Positions 53,801 through 63,000 of a stretch of DNA of 64,000 nucleotides are shown in pieces. This DNA comes from Skermanella sp. TT6. GTDB taxonomy: Bacteria > Pseudomonadota > Alphaproteobacteria > Azospirillales > Azospirillaceae. How positions within the stretch are numbered: the first letter of the stretch is position 1; every line of letters begins with the position of its first letter. Position numbers and translations under genes: made by a program. The DNA lies in contig NZ_CP067422.1 of assembly GCF_016653635.2 (NCBI RefSeq), forward strand, positions 1 through 64,000, given 5' to 3'. The notes beneath the pieces are model-generated. The model was not told where the DNA came from. It searched no databases and saw only the letters and a program-made list of their open reading frames with translations.

Positions 53801-54044
53801 CAGCCACGCGCTCGCCTTCAACGCCCGCGTCCAAGGCGGGACGCTGATCCTGGACCTCGCCTACGGCGCCGGCCGGCTTTCGGCCGATACCGCCGATCGC
53901 CTCGTCGCCGGCATGGCCGAGGGGCTGGAAGCCCTGGTGGACGCCGCCGCCGGACCCGCCTCGGCCCGGTTCGACAAGATCGACCTCGCCGAACACGAAC
54001 TTGACGCCCTTATGGCCGACCTGGCCGACAGCTTCGACGATTGA
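41883..54044 (+). CDS. Nonribosomal peptide synthetase, three modules (C-A-PCP-C-A-PCP-E-C-A-PCP-E)
   Basis: 4053 residues. C1 about 15-450 ('KFHHIIADGWG'); A1 about 460-975; PCP1 'NFFALGGDSILSL' near 1019; C2 about 1086-1519 ('FHHAILDGWS'); A2 about 1523-2045; PCP2 near 2085; E1 about 2141-2519 ('HHLIVDGVSW', 'EGHGRD', 'TVGWFTAFRT', 'NYLGR'); C3 about 2554-2992 ('HHHMLVDGWS'); A3 about 3016-3496; PCP3 'NYFDLGGDSIISL' near 3536; E2 about 3592-4040 ('HHLAVDAVSW', 'ESHGRD', 'NYLGQ'). Aligned by eye to GrsA, A1 and A2 both read DFWNVGMVH(K), matching the threonine code; A3 reads DAATVAAVC(K), like Phe-type codes but with Ala at 239. Predicted order: Thr, D-Thr, D-aromatic/hydrophobic. E2 at the end hands over to a downstream C domain on the next protein. 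Confidence 0.95.
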   Translation: MNDADPGRMLDGGDERRPADDAAMLPLTRVQLEIYVEQKFNPESPLFNIGALVRIAGPADGARSIAAIRHVADNAAAFRTVMIDTDDGPRQRVLDRFPGAVDFIDLSGERDPEGAALRFMNGDMAEPLPFGPAGPLARFAALRCGPDLFFWYGKFHHIIADGWGTSLFHANLVRSYNRLTADGTLPALELGHVADQIAEERRYRASPGFEASRAYWESLFPALPEPLFRQAGPLTTRALRRTIHLDGALYGRIRDLAEAEKASPFHVLLAALGTVLSRQCATRDLVIAAPILNRRTAVEKQAIGLFASVSPLRLRPDGLHGLRALVGEIRAQLRRDYRHQRFPVGEIRLPGLPEETARNRLHEVSLSYERHHYGEQVAGCTNRTVVLSSGHQNQPLQVFVRDFDDHDDIAVDFDFNESYFDQAGAEALVGRFRRLLESALDQPDRPVATLPWLSPADRDWLVRQANAGAEVRPTGTLAGWFEATAAAHPDRPALSFEGTVLSYAELDARSNRLARHLAGLGVGAETPVGLCLERGAELIVGLLAILKAGGCYVPLDPAYPADRLSWLAGDGGLRLVLTHAPAREALAAALGDGALPVVDLADAEADAAALPAAPLALAIDPEQAAYVIYTSGSTGRPKGCVVSHRNVARLMAATEPQFGFGPDDVWTLFHSYAFDFSVWEIWGALLYGGKLVVVPYWVSRAPDAVAELLEREGVTVLNQTPSAFRQLIPAAAGRKFALRRVVFGGEALELASLSPWYAAQGDAAVLVNMYGITETTVHVTYRALEPADAEAGRGSEIGRPLSDLQVHLLDHRLEPVPVGVVGEIFVGGGGVARGYRNRPDLTAERFLPDPFGPPGSRLYRSGDLARRLADGSLEYLGRADQQVKVRGFRIEPGEIEAALVRRPGVREALVLALPGPGGDPRLVAYVAAEDGRGDVAGWRAALAEALPDYMVPAAFVVLERFPLTHHGKIDRAALPPPESSRSEAGEAPATAAERALAAIWSDVLGVPAVNRDDNFFALGGDSILSLQVVARARKQGIGFGLRDLYRHQTLRGLAASAETGPADLDRDEAPAPFALIAPADRALLPAGAVDAFPMSRLQAGMLFHAELEAGTAIFHDIFSYRIELPWRDDGWDRALESLADANPALRTSLHWTGFGEALQVVHGRARVPLEVDDLRALDPAERESRVAAFLAAEKRTGFDIAAAPLFRVRLHRLEEDVVQVTISFHHAILDGWSVATLLTRLIGLYLGRPVQAGAGGTAVPACFVALEKAAVADEAVRRFWAARVAGLEVPRLPRLAVAPPADAAGKVSRHLVALPASLSGRLAASADRLGAPIKSLALAAHLRVLAFATGRPDAVTGYVTHGRPELDGASEVTGLFLNTVPLRLKLGSGTWRDLVRDLLREEAEVLTNRRLPTADIKRLAGGIDLYEAGFNFIHFHVYAGILGMPELRVLDVAIFEETDFPFLAQFARHPTSGELELTLIYDHAKYSAEQIGDLGGAYIGVMEALADRPDEPVAALDLLGAGQRDWLVREANAGAEVRPTGTLAGWFEATAAAHPDRPALSFEGAVLSYAELDARSNRLARHLAGLGVGAETPVGLCLERGAELIVGLLAILKAGGCYVPLDPAYPADRLSWLAGDGGLKLVLTHAPARKALAAALGDGALPVVDLADAEADAAALPAAPLALAIDPEQAAYVIYTSGSTGRPKGCVVSHRNVARLMAATEPQFGFGPDDVWTLFHSYAFDFSVWEIWGALLYGGKLVVVPYWVSRAPDAVADLLEREGVTVLNQTPSAFRQLIPAAAGRKFALRRVVFGGEALELASLAPWYAAQGDAAVLVNMYGITETTVHVTYRALEPADAEAGRGSEIGRPLSDLQVHLLDHRLEPVPVGVVGEIFVGGGGVARGYRNRPDLTAERFLPDPFGLPGSRLYRSGDLARRLADGSLEYLGRADQQVKVRGFRIEPGEIEAALVRRPGVREALVLALPGPGGDPRLVAYVAAESGRGDVSGWRAALAEALPDYMVPAAFVVLERFPLTHHGKIDRAALPAPESSRSEAGEAPATPAERALAAIWSDVLGVPAVGRDDNFFALGGDSILSLQVVARARKRGLTLTPRQVFLQPSLRELALAAVEAGTAAAAVAGTSDGPVPLTPIQRWFFGLDLARPSWWNQIAWLETAGPVDPAALSRALDQVAGAHEAFRLRFRREPSGWVQTLVPGPAALPLTVHDRSELPRAALSLQEGWDLGEGPLARAAWFGEGTGGVLAVAVHHLIVDGVSWRILLDDLAGALAGEPPSTAFGFAAHARALGDRPVPAAPVPAGRCRLPMDRGVPDLTGTAGRISTAFDPAETALITVDAPAASRQPVDALVLAAVARALSDLGGGLLPVVVEGHGRDVPDADLSRTVGWFTAFRTLALPLGLEATSDDAAAALAGAADGLPADPADWPEVSVNYLGRIADAAGGSGWRLRREPGVPVSAPENRRPFALDLVAMVAGGRLEVTWLFAAGINAATAERWAVRFKAALLEVAGAAAGRIVPPKPEDLPLARLDAAALAALAAAVPAPIADAYPLTPLQLGMLFHAVERPDAGVYVEQLAGRLTGELDEPAFLQAWQDVIDRHPPLRTLFVWRDVPEPHQVVLARAALPVRREDWRGLPDDEQDLRLEALLAADRRLGLDLGRAPVMRFALVRTGESAWRWVWTHHHMLVDGWSLPILFGDLLASYSARIAGRVAEPAPARPFRDHVARLAGRDGSADERFWKAELAGIEGPSRLALQRPAGAAEELPGEVERTLGPAASEALRVLARRHQVTLNVVAAAAWALLLERHGAGPRPMFGLTVSGRSPELAGSDGMVGLFINTLPCAVPVPGALPLSGWLGEVQRRLAAVQEHDAVGLVEVRRWAGLPADEAPFDSLFVFENYPVAAALQRQAGGIAFSDIRFVERTNYPLTAAVIPGDALILKINYDGLRFGVAEASALLDRWTGLLARMAERPDDPVDGFAVMPPAEAAGLITRANPVGKGAAEPEPAHRLVERIAARRPDAPALDTAGAVVTYGALDAAADRLARNLAARSVGPETVVATLLPRSADLITALLAILKAGGAWLPLDPAYPADRVGHMLSDGDARLILARGPVPADLAGGRPVLDLDAPAGPDAGLPLPAVDPSGLAYVIYTSGTTGRPKGVLVPHAGIANLVAAQADAFRIGPGDRVYQFASPSFDAAVAEIFHALGTGATLCLPPAGDALDVGRHLAEARATHVTLPPSVLAALDPAALPDLRAVVVAGEAAPGALLRAWSRVGHVVNAYGPTEATVCASVETCTDLPGEPALGRAMAGCALYLLDARGDPVPPGVPGEIAIGGIGVARGYRDLPCLTADRFRPDPFSPVAGARLYLTGDLALWDAEGRIRYLGRRDHQVKLRGFRIELGEVEAVLADHPAVASALALVRRPAAGPPELLAFVTGAGTAPDPAELRAHAAGRLPGHAVPSAVLVLDWWPLTPNGKIDRAALLARADEREPVTLSSRAEAPAGAAEEILAAVWREVFNGRAIGRRDNYFDLGGDSIISLQIAARARAAGLEISPRQVLEAQTVAALAALAIPLAAAPAEPEPATAEIPLTPIQRWFFDQDLPAPHHWNQSLAFAVDAGFDAAAFGRALRALHARHDTLRLRFARADGGWRQFYDGPGEPPRLERLDLTGEADPDTLLARAADRLQAGFDLGSGCLIAGLLAEMGARRPRILLLCAHHLAVDAVSWRVLLSDLHALYRAEAGGSPRPPAPGGTSFRRWSEALAAHAGEFGAELDHWRSVAAPGTVPLPFDGPDPSGPDPVAGERVARTSLGVARTRTLLDGAAGPMPEALLAALALALGRWCGAGAAVIDLESHGRDSPWPGIDLAGTCGWFTVLHPVRLEIAGTADPAAAFAAARAALSAVPSTGPSRGLGWGVLRHLAGDGSLSSAPPASVALNYLGQTDAGTAGLDGFAPLAAAYGGERDPRQPRSHALAFNARVQGGTLILDLAYGAGRLSADTADRLVAGMAEGLEALVDAAAGPASARFDKIDLAEHELDALMADLADSFDD
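43254..44989 (+). repeat. Duplicated A-PCP unit, copy 1
   Basis: About 1736 bases covering A1 and PCP1, almost identical (about 98% by eye, a few dozen differences at most) to 46452-48187 at an offset of 3198 bases. Identity begins at 'cgcgactggctggtgcgg' in the C-A linker and ends right after the PCP serine helix ('GGDSILSLQVVARARK'). The flanking C domains are different, so only A-PCP was copied or gene-converted. Confidence 0.9.
46452..48187 (+). repeat. Duplicated A-PCP unit, copy 2
   Basis: Second copy of the Thr A-PCP unit. Visible protein differences are few and lie outside the pocket, e.g. 'ARE' to 'ARK' before 'ALAAALGD', 'AELLERE' to 'ADLLERE', 'EDGRGDVAG' to 'ESGRGDVSG', and 'AVNRDD' to 'AVGRDD' before the PCP. 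It is followed by an epimerase domain rather than a C domain. Confidence 0.9.
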
Positions 54045-54048
54045 CCGG

Positions 54049-57000
54049 ATGACCGCGAATCCCTCCGCCGCCTCTTCGACCGGCCCCGCCCGCAAGCCCG
54101 CCGCCAAGCCGGCGGTCGCGGACATCTATCCGCTGACCCCGCTGCAGAAGGGCCTGCTGTTCCACGCCCTGTACGAGCCGGACTCCGCGGTCTATTTCGA
54201 GCAGCTCTGCGTCACCCTGGAGGGCGACCTGGACGCGGGCGCCTTCGAGCGGGCGTGGCGCCGGCTGATCGACCGCCACGCCATCCTGCGCTCCGCCTTC
54301 GTGACCAAGGGCCAGCGGGAGCCGGTGCAGGTCGTGTTCGACCAGGTCCCCTTCGCGATCTCGCAGGAGGACTGGAGCGGCCTGGACGAGGCGTCGCGGC
54401 GGGCGCGGCTGGACGCCTTCCTGGAGGAGGACCGCCGCCGGGGCTTCGCCTTCAACCGCCCGCCGCTGATGCGGATCGCCCTGGTCCGGCTGGGTCCGGG
54501 CCTGTTCCGCATGGTGTGGAGCCACCATCACCTGCTGCTGGACGGCTGGTCGCTGCCGATCCTGATGGGCGAGCTGTTCGCCCTCTACCGCTCCGAGCGG
54601 GACGGCACCCTGGCCGCCCTGCCGACACCCGCCGCCTACGGCGACTACGTCGCCTGGCTCGGCCGCCAGGACCGCGCGGCGGCGGAGGCGTTCTGGCGCG
54701 ACCACCTGGCCGGGCTGGAAGGTCCGACCCCCCTCGGCATCGACATCGCCGGGAAGCGCGGCGGGGCCGGCGGGATCGAGCAGAGGGTGTTCGCCCTGGA
54801 CGCGGCCGCGACGGCGGCCGTGGCCGAGCTCGCCCGGCGCTGCCGGGTGACCCAGGCGAGCGTGGTGGAATCCGCCTGGGCGATCGTGCTGAGCCGCTAC
54901 GCCGGCACCGACGACGTGACCTTCGGCGTCACGCTCAGCAGCCGCCCGGCCGACCTGCCCGGGTCCGAGCGGATGGTCGGGCTGTTCGTCAATTCCCTGC
55001 CCCTGCGGATCGCGATCGACGCGGCGAAGCCGGTGGCCGACCTGCTGCGGCAGGTCCAGGAGCGGCAGCTCCAGCTCCAGCGCTTCGACCATTGCGGCTT
55101 GACCGACATCCAGGGCTGGTCGCCGGTGCCGCGCGGCGAGCCGCTGTTCGAAAGCCTGTTCGCGTTCGAGAACTTCCCGCTCGGCGACAGGCTGGGCGAG
55201 GCGGTGCCCGAGATCGCCGTCCGCGACGCTACCCTGATCGAGAAGACCCACTATCCGCTGACCCTGATCGTCGTCCCCGGCGCGACGCTGACCGTCAAGG
55301 TCGCGGTCGACACCGCGCGCATCCCGGCCGAAGCCGCGGAAGGCGTGTTCCGCCACCTGGCCCAGGTGCTGGACGCCATGGCCGCCGACGCGGCCCGCTT
55401 GGTCGCCTCCATCGGCCTGCTGCCCGATCCCCTGGTCCCGGCCGGCATCGAGGACGTGGCGCTGCCCGCCAACTCCCTGGCCGAGGCCTTCGCCGCCACT
55501 GCCGCGCGCTTTCCCGACCGCACCGCCGTGGTGGACGGGAAAGCGCGCCTGACCTATGCCGAGCTGGCGGCCCGCGCCGCCCCTCTGGCCCGCCGCCTGC
55601 GCGCGGCCGGGGCCGGACCAGACCGGCCCGTGGGCATCTGCCTGGAGAAGTCCGCCGACCTGATCGTCGCCATGCTGGCGGTGGTCGAGGCCGGCGGCGC
55701 CTACCTGCCGCTCGACCCGGCCTATCCGGAGGAGCGGCTGGCGTTCCTGGTCGCCGACAGCGGCGCCGCGATCGTCGTGACCACCGCCGAGCTTGCCGGC
55801 CGGCTGCCCCAGTCCCCCGCGCTGGTCCTGATCGACCGGCCGTCGGACGTTCCCGACGCCGCCGCGACCCGCCCCGCCGGCCCGGACGATGCGGCCTACG
55901 TCATCTACACCTCCGGCTCGACCGGGACGCCGAAGGGCGTGGTGGTGACCCACCGCAACGTGCTGCGCCTGTTCGCCGCGACGCAGCCCTGGTTCGGCTT
56001 CGGCGAGCGCGACGTGTGGTGCATGTTCCACAGCTTCGCCTTCGACTTCTCGGTTTGGGAGACTTGGGGCGCGCTGCTCCACGGCGGCACCCTGGTGATG
56101 GTTCCCTGGCTGGTCTCCCGCGATCCCGACGCCTTCCTGACCCTGCTGGAGCGGGAGCGGGTCACGGTGCTGAACCAGACGCCGTCGGCCTTCGCCCAGC
56201 TCATGGCCGCCGACGCGGCGCGGCCCTCGAAGCCCGGCCTGGCGCTGCGCACCGTGGTGTTCGGCGGCGAGGCGCTGGAGCCGGCGATGCTCGCCCCCTG
56301 GGTCGCCCGGCGCGGCGACAGGATGCCCGAACTGGTCAACATGTACGGCATCACCGAGACGACGGTGCATGTCACCTACCGCCCGATCCGGAGCGCCGAC
56401 ATCGAGGCCGGCGGCCACAGCGTGATCGGCCGGCCGATCCCCGACCTGGGCATCGAGATCCTGGACCAGCACGGCCATCCCGTGCCCCCCGGCGCGATCG
56501 GGGAGATCTGCGTGCTCGGCGCCGGCGTCGCCCGCGGCTATCTCGGCCGGCCGGAGCTGACGGCCGAGCGCTTCGTCGAGCGTGCCTCGCCCGCCGGCAC
56601 CGTCCGGCTCTACCGCTCCGGCGACCTCGCGCGGCGGCTGCCCGACGGCGACATCGAGTATTGCGGCCGGCGCGACCACCAGGTGAAGGTGCGCGGGTTC
56701 CGGATCGAGACGGGCGAGATCGAATCCGCGCTGTCCCGGCACCCGCAGGTGGCCCAGGCTCTGGTGCTGGCGCCGCAGGGGGCCGCCGGCCGGCGCCTCG
56801 TGGCCTATCTGGCGATGCGCCCCGGCGAAGCGCGTCCCGGCGCCGACGCGCTGCGCGGTTTCCTGCGCGGCCACCTGCCCGACCACATGGTGCCGGAGGC
56901 GTTCGTCCCGCTGGATGCCTTCCCGCTGACGGTCAACGGGAAGATCGACCGCGCCGCCCTGCCCGACCCCGACGCCGCGCGCACCGGCGTGGCCGGCGCC

Positions 57001-60000
57001 TACGCCCCGCCGGAGACGGAAACCCAGCGCATCCTGTGCGAGGCCTGGGCCGCGGCGCTGGGCGTCGAGCGGGTCGGCATCGACGACGATTACTTCGCCC
57101 TGGGCGGCGACAGCATCCGGAGCATCCGGCTGGTGGCGCTGGCCCGCGACAAGGGCGTCACCGCCAGCCTGCCGCAGCTGTTCGGCAACCCGACCGTCCG
57201 CCGCCTGGCAGCCGTGCTGGACGCCGCCGGACCCGCCGCCGGCACGGCAGACAAGGAGCCCGCCGGCCCCTTCTCCCTGGTCGCGGAAGCCGACCGCGCC
57301 CTGCTGCCCGCCTGGGCGGAGGACGCCTACCCGCTGACCCGGCTCCAGGCCGGCATGCTGTTCCACGGCGATTTCGACGCCGCCCAGTCCCTGTACCAGG
57401 ACCTCTTCCTGTTCCGCCTGCGCCTGCCGGTGGACATCCCGGCGCTGGAGCGGGCGCTGGCCGAGACCGTCGCGGCCCACCCGGCGCTGCGCACCGGCTT
57501 CGACCTGGAAAGCTTCTCCCGCCCGCTCCAGCTGGTCCGCCGGGAGGTGCCGTCGCCCCTGTCCGTGTCCGACCTGCGCGGCCTGCCCGCGGCGGAGCAG
57601 GAAAGCCGGCTGGCGGCCCATGTCGCGGAGGAGCGCCGGCTCGGCTACGACTGGCGCCAGGCCCCGTGCGGCCGGATCGCGGTCCACCGCTTGGCCGACG
57701 ACGTGGTCCATCTCAGCCTGGGCTTCCACCACGCCGTGCTGGACGGCTGGAGCGTAGCGACCTTCCTGGCGGAATGGGTGCAGCGCTACCTGCACCGCCT
57801 CGGCCGGGGCGTCGGCGCGGTGCCGGCCGCACCGGCGGGCAGCTTCCGCGATTTCGTGGCGCTGGAGACCCGCGCCTTGGCCGACCCCGCGATCCGGGGC
57901 TATTGGGAAAGGACGCTGGCCGGCCTGCCGATCACCGCCCTGCCGCGCCGGAGGCTGCCCGCCGACGCCCCGCGCCCGTCCGGCCGGCTCGACCGCGCGT
58001 TCCCCCCGGAACTGACGGAGCGGCTGCGCGAGGTCGCCCGGACAAGCCGGCTGCCGCTGAAGGCGCTGCTGCTGGCGGCGCACCTGCGCGTGCTGGCGCT
58101 GCTCGCCGGCTCGTCCGACGTGGTCACCGGGCTGGTGTCCAACGGCAGGCCCGACGACCGGGACAGCACGCGGGTCCTCGGCCTGTTCCTCAACACGCTG
58201 CCGTTCCGCCTCCGGATCGAGCGGCGCTGGAGCTGGCTGGACCTCGCCCGCGCCGCCCATGCGGGAGAAGCCGCGATGCTGCCCCACCGCCGCCTTCCCA
58301 TGGCCGAGCTGCGCCGGATCGCCGGCGGCAGGGCGCTGTTCGAGACGTCGTTCAACTTCGTCAATTTCCACGTCTACCAGGGCCTCGCCGGCCTGCGCGA
58401 CATCGAGCTGCTGGACACCCGGTCGTTCGACGACATCGACATCCCGTTCAGCGTCAGCTTCAGCGACGATGCCGGCGGCGGGCCGCTGCGCGTCGGCATC
58501 GGCTACGACGCCGCCCAGTTCTCCGACGGCTTCGCCGAGACGGCCGCGGACCTGCTGGAGGGGGCGCTCCGCGCCTTCGCCGAAGCCCCCGACCAGCCCT
58601 TCGCCGACGCGGCGCTGGTCGAACCCCTCCCCCCGTCGCCCGACTTCCCGGCCGAGGCCCCCGCCGTCCCCGTTCACCGCGCCGTGCTGGAACAGGCGCG
58701 CCTGTCGCCGGACCGCACCGCCGTGGTGGCCGGCGGCGACCGCTGGACCTATGGCGAGCTGGCTGCCTCCTCCGCCCGGCTGGCGCACCGGCTGCGCGCC
58801 CTGGGAGTAGGCCCGGACCGTCCTGTCGCGCTGCTGCTGGAACGGTCCTTCGCCTTCGTCTCCGCCATGCTGGGAACCTTGCTGGCGGGCGGCGCCTATG
58901 TCCCGCTGGACCCGGCGCAGCCGCCGGCCCGCCTCGCCTCCGCGCTGGAGACCTGCCGGCCGGCCGTGCTGGTCACCGCGGGCGGCACCGCCGGCGTGGC
59001 CGTGCCGGACGGCACCATTACCCTCGACCTCGCCGCGGAAGCGCTGGAGCTGTCCGACCTGCCCGCGACCGCGCCGGAGGTCGCGGACCACCCCGACGCG
59101 CTTGCCTACCTGATCTTCACCTCCGGCTCCACCGGCAAGCCCAAGGGCGTCGCCGTGCCGAACCGGGCGCTGGCGGACCATATGGCGTGGTTCCTGCGGG
59201 ACTATCCCGTCCGGCCTGATGACGTCATGCTCCAGAAGACGCCCGTGGTGTTCGACGCCTCGGTGGATGAGCTGTGGGCCGCCCTGATGTCGGGCGCCAC
59301 CCTGCGGCTCGCCCGCGCCGACGGCCACCGCGACCCGGCCTATCTGGCGGCGGAGATCGCGGCCGGCGGGGTCACGCTGCTCCATCTGGTGCCGACCCAG
59401 CTTGACTTGCTGCTGCGCGAGCCCGCCTTGGCGGATTGCCGCACCCTGCGGCGCGTGGCCGTCGGCGGCGAGGCGTTGCCCATGACGCTGGTCGAACGGC
59501 TGCAAGCGCTGCTGCCGGTGGAGGTGATCAATCTCTACGGCCCGACCGAGACGACGGTCGAATGCTCGATCCGCCGGGTCGAGGGGTTCGAGGCCGGCGA
59601 CACCGCCACCCTGGGCGATCCCCGCGACGGCACCCTGCTGCATATCCTGGACGGCGACCTGATGCCCGTTCCCGACGGCGTCCCGGGCGAGCTCTATGTC
59701 GGCGGCGCCGGGCTGGCGCGGGGCTACTGGGGAGCGCCGGACCTGACGGCCGAACGTTTCGTCCCCGATCCGTTTTCCGGAACGCCCGGCGCTCGGCTCT
59801 ACCGCACCGGCGACCGGGTCCGCAGGGTCCCCGGCGGCGGGCTCGACTATCTCGGCCGCGTCGACCGCCAGACCAAGCTGCGGGGATACCGGATCGAGCC
59901 GGACGAGGTCGAGCGCGTGCTGGAACGGCACCCCCTGGTCCGCCGCGCCGCCGTCTCCGTCCGCTCCGGCCCGGGCGGCTCGCCCCGGCTGGTCGCCTAT

Positions 60001-63000
60001 GTGGAAGCGTCCGACTCCGGCTGGGAGCAGCCGCTGGCCGACCATGCCCGCGCCAACCTGCCGGACTACATGGTGCCGGCGCTGTACCATCCGGTCCATG
60101 CCTGGCCGCTGCTGGCGAGCGGCAAGATCGACCGCTCCGCCCTGCCCGACCCCGCCGAGGCCCCGCGGGACTCCGACGCCGGCCGGCCGTTCCGGGCACC
60201 CGCCTCCGGCGCCGAGACCGCCCTGGCGGAGGTCTGGCGGGCCGTCCTGGCGGTGGAGCGGGTCGGGGCCGAGGATGATTTCTTCGCGCTCGGCGGCGAC
60301 AGCATCCTCAGCCTTCAGATCGTCGCCCGGGCCAAGGCGCGCGGCCTGGTACTGACCCTTCAGCAGGTCTTCCGCCACCCGAAGCTGGCCGACATGGCGC
60401 GGACCGCGGTCCCGCTCGCCCCCGCCGCCGAGGAGGAGCCGGCCGAGCCGCTGGCCGGCCCTGTCCCGCTGACGCCGGCGCAACGCTGGTTCTTCGCCGA
60501 CCCCCCGCCCAACCCGTCGCACTGGAACCACGCGGTGCTGGTCAGCCTCCGGCAGGCGGCGACGCCCGGGCAGGTCGCCTCGGCCGTCCGGGCCGCCCTG
60601 GGCCGCCACGACGCCTTCCGCCTCCGCTTCCGCCGCACCGAAGCCGGCTGGGAGCAGGCCTATGCCGACCGCGACGACCCCGTGCCGTTCGAGACGGTCG
60701 AAGTCGATGGCGCCGCCGCCCTGACCGCGCACGCAGCGGCGGTCCAGCGCGCGCTGGACCTGACCGGGGGGCCGCTGGCGCGGGCGGTGCTCTATATCCT
60801 TCCGACGCCGGAACGGCCGCGCCTGCTGATCGCCGCGCACCATCTGGTGGTGGACGGCGTCTCCTGGCGGGTTCTGCTCCATGATTTCGCCTTCGCATTG
60901 ACCGGCCTCGTCACCGAACCGCCGCCGCCCAGGCCGGCGTTCGGCCGCTGGGCGCGCGGGCTGGCCGCCGCGGTGGCTTCTCCCCGGATCTCGGGGCAGG
61001 CCCCGTTCTGGCTGGAGGAGGCGACCGCCCCCGCCGCCGACCTGCCGGCCGACCCGTCCGGCCCGGCCGTGGAGGGCGACGCCCGCACGGTTGAGACCGT
61101 GATCGACGCCGAAACCACCGCCCTGCTGCTGCGGGCGGCGCCGGCCCGCCTGCGCGCCGACGGACAGGAGATCCTGCTGGCCGCCCTGGCCGAGGCGCTG
61201 GCCGTCGATATCGCCCCGGGCGATCTGCGGATCGCGCTGGAAGCCCACGGCCGCCAGGACCTCGTCCCCGGCGTCGATCTCGCCGGAACGGTCGGCTGGT
61301 TCACGGCGCTCCACCCGTTCCGGCTGCCGGTGGACGGCGCCGGCGGTCCCGCCGCGGCCCTGGCCCGCGTCAAGGAACGGCTGCGCCGGGTCCCCGACGA
61401 CGGCATCGGCCACGGCCTGCTGCGCTGGTACGGCGACGAGGCCGTGGCCGCCCGGCTGGCCGCCGCGCCCGAGCCGTCCTTCGCCTTCAACTATCTGGGC
61501 CAGGTGGACGGCACCTTCGGCGACTCCGGCCCGATCGGCATGGCGCCGGAGGCGGTCGGCGACACCATCGACCCGAGCGCGCCCCGGCGCCACGCGCTGG
61601 AACTGGTCGCCGCCGTGGTCGGCGGCCGGCTCACCCTGCGCTGGATCCATGTCCCCGCCCTGCACGCCGCCGACCGGGTCGAAGCCTGGGCCGACCGCTT
61701 CGCGCAGGCGCTGGAACGGCTGGTCGCCCTGGACGGCGCGGCGGCGCGGGCCGCCTGGACCCCGTCCGACTTCCCGCTGGCGGGGCTCGACGCCGGGACG
61801 CTTCCCCTGGTCCTGGGCGACGGCGAGATCGACGACATCTATCCCCTGACCCCCGCCCAGGAAGGCATGCTCTTCCACACGGTGGAGCAGGCCGCCGGTT
61901 CCGGCGTCTATGTCCAGCAGGTCACCGCCCGGCTCGACACCCCCCTCGGCGCCGAGGGGCTGACGCGGGCCTGGCAGGCGGTGCTCGAAGCATATCCCAA
62001 CCTGCGCGCCGGCTTCGCCTGGGCGGGGCTGCCCCGGCCGCTCCAGCGCATCCCCCGCCGGGCCGAGCTGCCGGTCGCGGTGCTGGACTGGCGCGCCCTG
62101 GGCGAGGCCGGGCAGGCCGCCGCCCTCGACCGCTTCCTGGCCGAGGACCGGGCGCGGGGCTTCGATCCCGCGACGCCGCCGCTGATGCGGGTCACCCTGG
62201 CGCGGACCGGGGAGACCGCTTGGCAGGTGGTATGGAGCCACCATCACCTGCTGCTGGACGGCTGGTCCATGCCGATCGTGTTCCGGGGCGTGATGCGGGC
62301 GCTGGCCGCCATCACGCGGGGCGACGCCCCCGACCTGCCGGGCGACCACGGCTTCCGCGACCATGTCGCCCGCCTCGCGAAGGCCGACCCCGCCGGGGCC
62401 GCGGATTTCTGGCGCGAGCGGCTGGCCGACGCGCCCGAGGCGATCTTCCCCGCGGCGGGCCGCCGGCGCGGCGCCGGGACCGGCATGGCGATGCGCAGCC
62501 TCGACCTTCCCCCCGCCCCGGCCGGCCGCCTCGCCGAATCCGCCCGCCGCCACGGCGTCACCCAGAGCACGCTGGTCAACGCCGCCTGGGCGGTGCTGCT
62601 CGGCCGCTACGGCGGCACGCTCGACGTGCTGTACGGCGTCACGGTATCGGGCCGGCCGCTGGACCTGGACGGGTCCGAGGGGATGGTCGGCATGTTCATC
62701 AACACGCTGCCGGTGCGGGCGGCGCTCGACCCGGCGGCGACTCTCGCCGACTGGCTTCCCGCCTTCCAGGCCGGCTTCGCCGATCTGGCGGCCCATCAGG
62801 ACAGCCGGCTGGTGGATATCCAGTCCTGGAGCGGGCGCCCCCGCCAGCAGCCGCTGTTCGAGGCGATCCTGGTCTACGAGAACTATCCCGTCGCCTCCGA
62901 GGTCCGCGCCTCCGCCGGCCTCGCGGTCGGCGCCGTCACGGCGCGGGAACAGAACAATTTTCCGCTAAGCCTCTATGTCCTCCCCGGCGACGGCCTGCGG

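Noticed and set aside
42627-54125. Giant minus-strand open frame (over 3800 codons) opposite NRPS1
   Set aside because: It is the antisense shadow of the GC-rich NRPS gene; composition is Arg/Gly/Gln-rich with no domain, and the plus strand has full NRPS motifs.
54255-59219. 1654-codon plus-strand frame inside NRPS2
   Set aside because: Wrong frame; A, C, PCP and E motifs are in the frame starting at 54049.
54010-62796. Giant minus-strand open frame opposite NRPS2
   Set aside because: Same antisense artefact of high-GC codon use; no domain or ribosome site.
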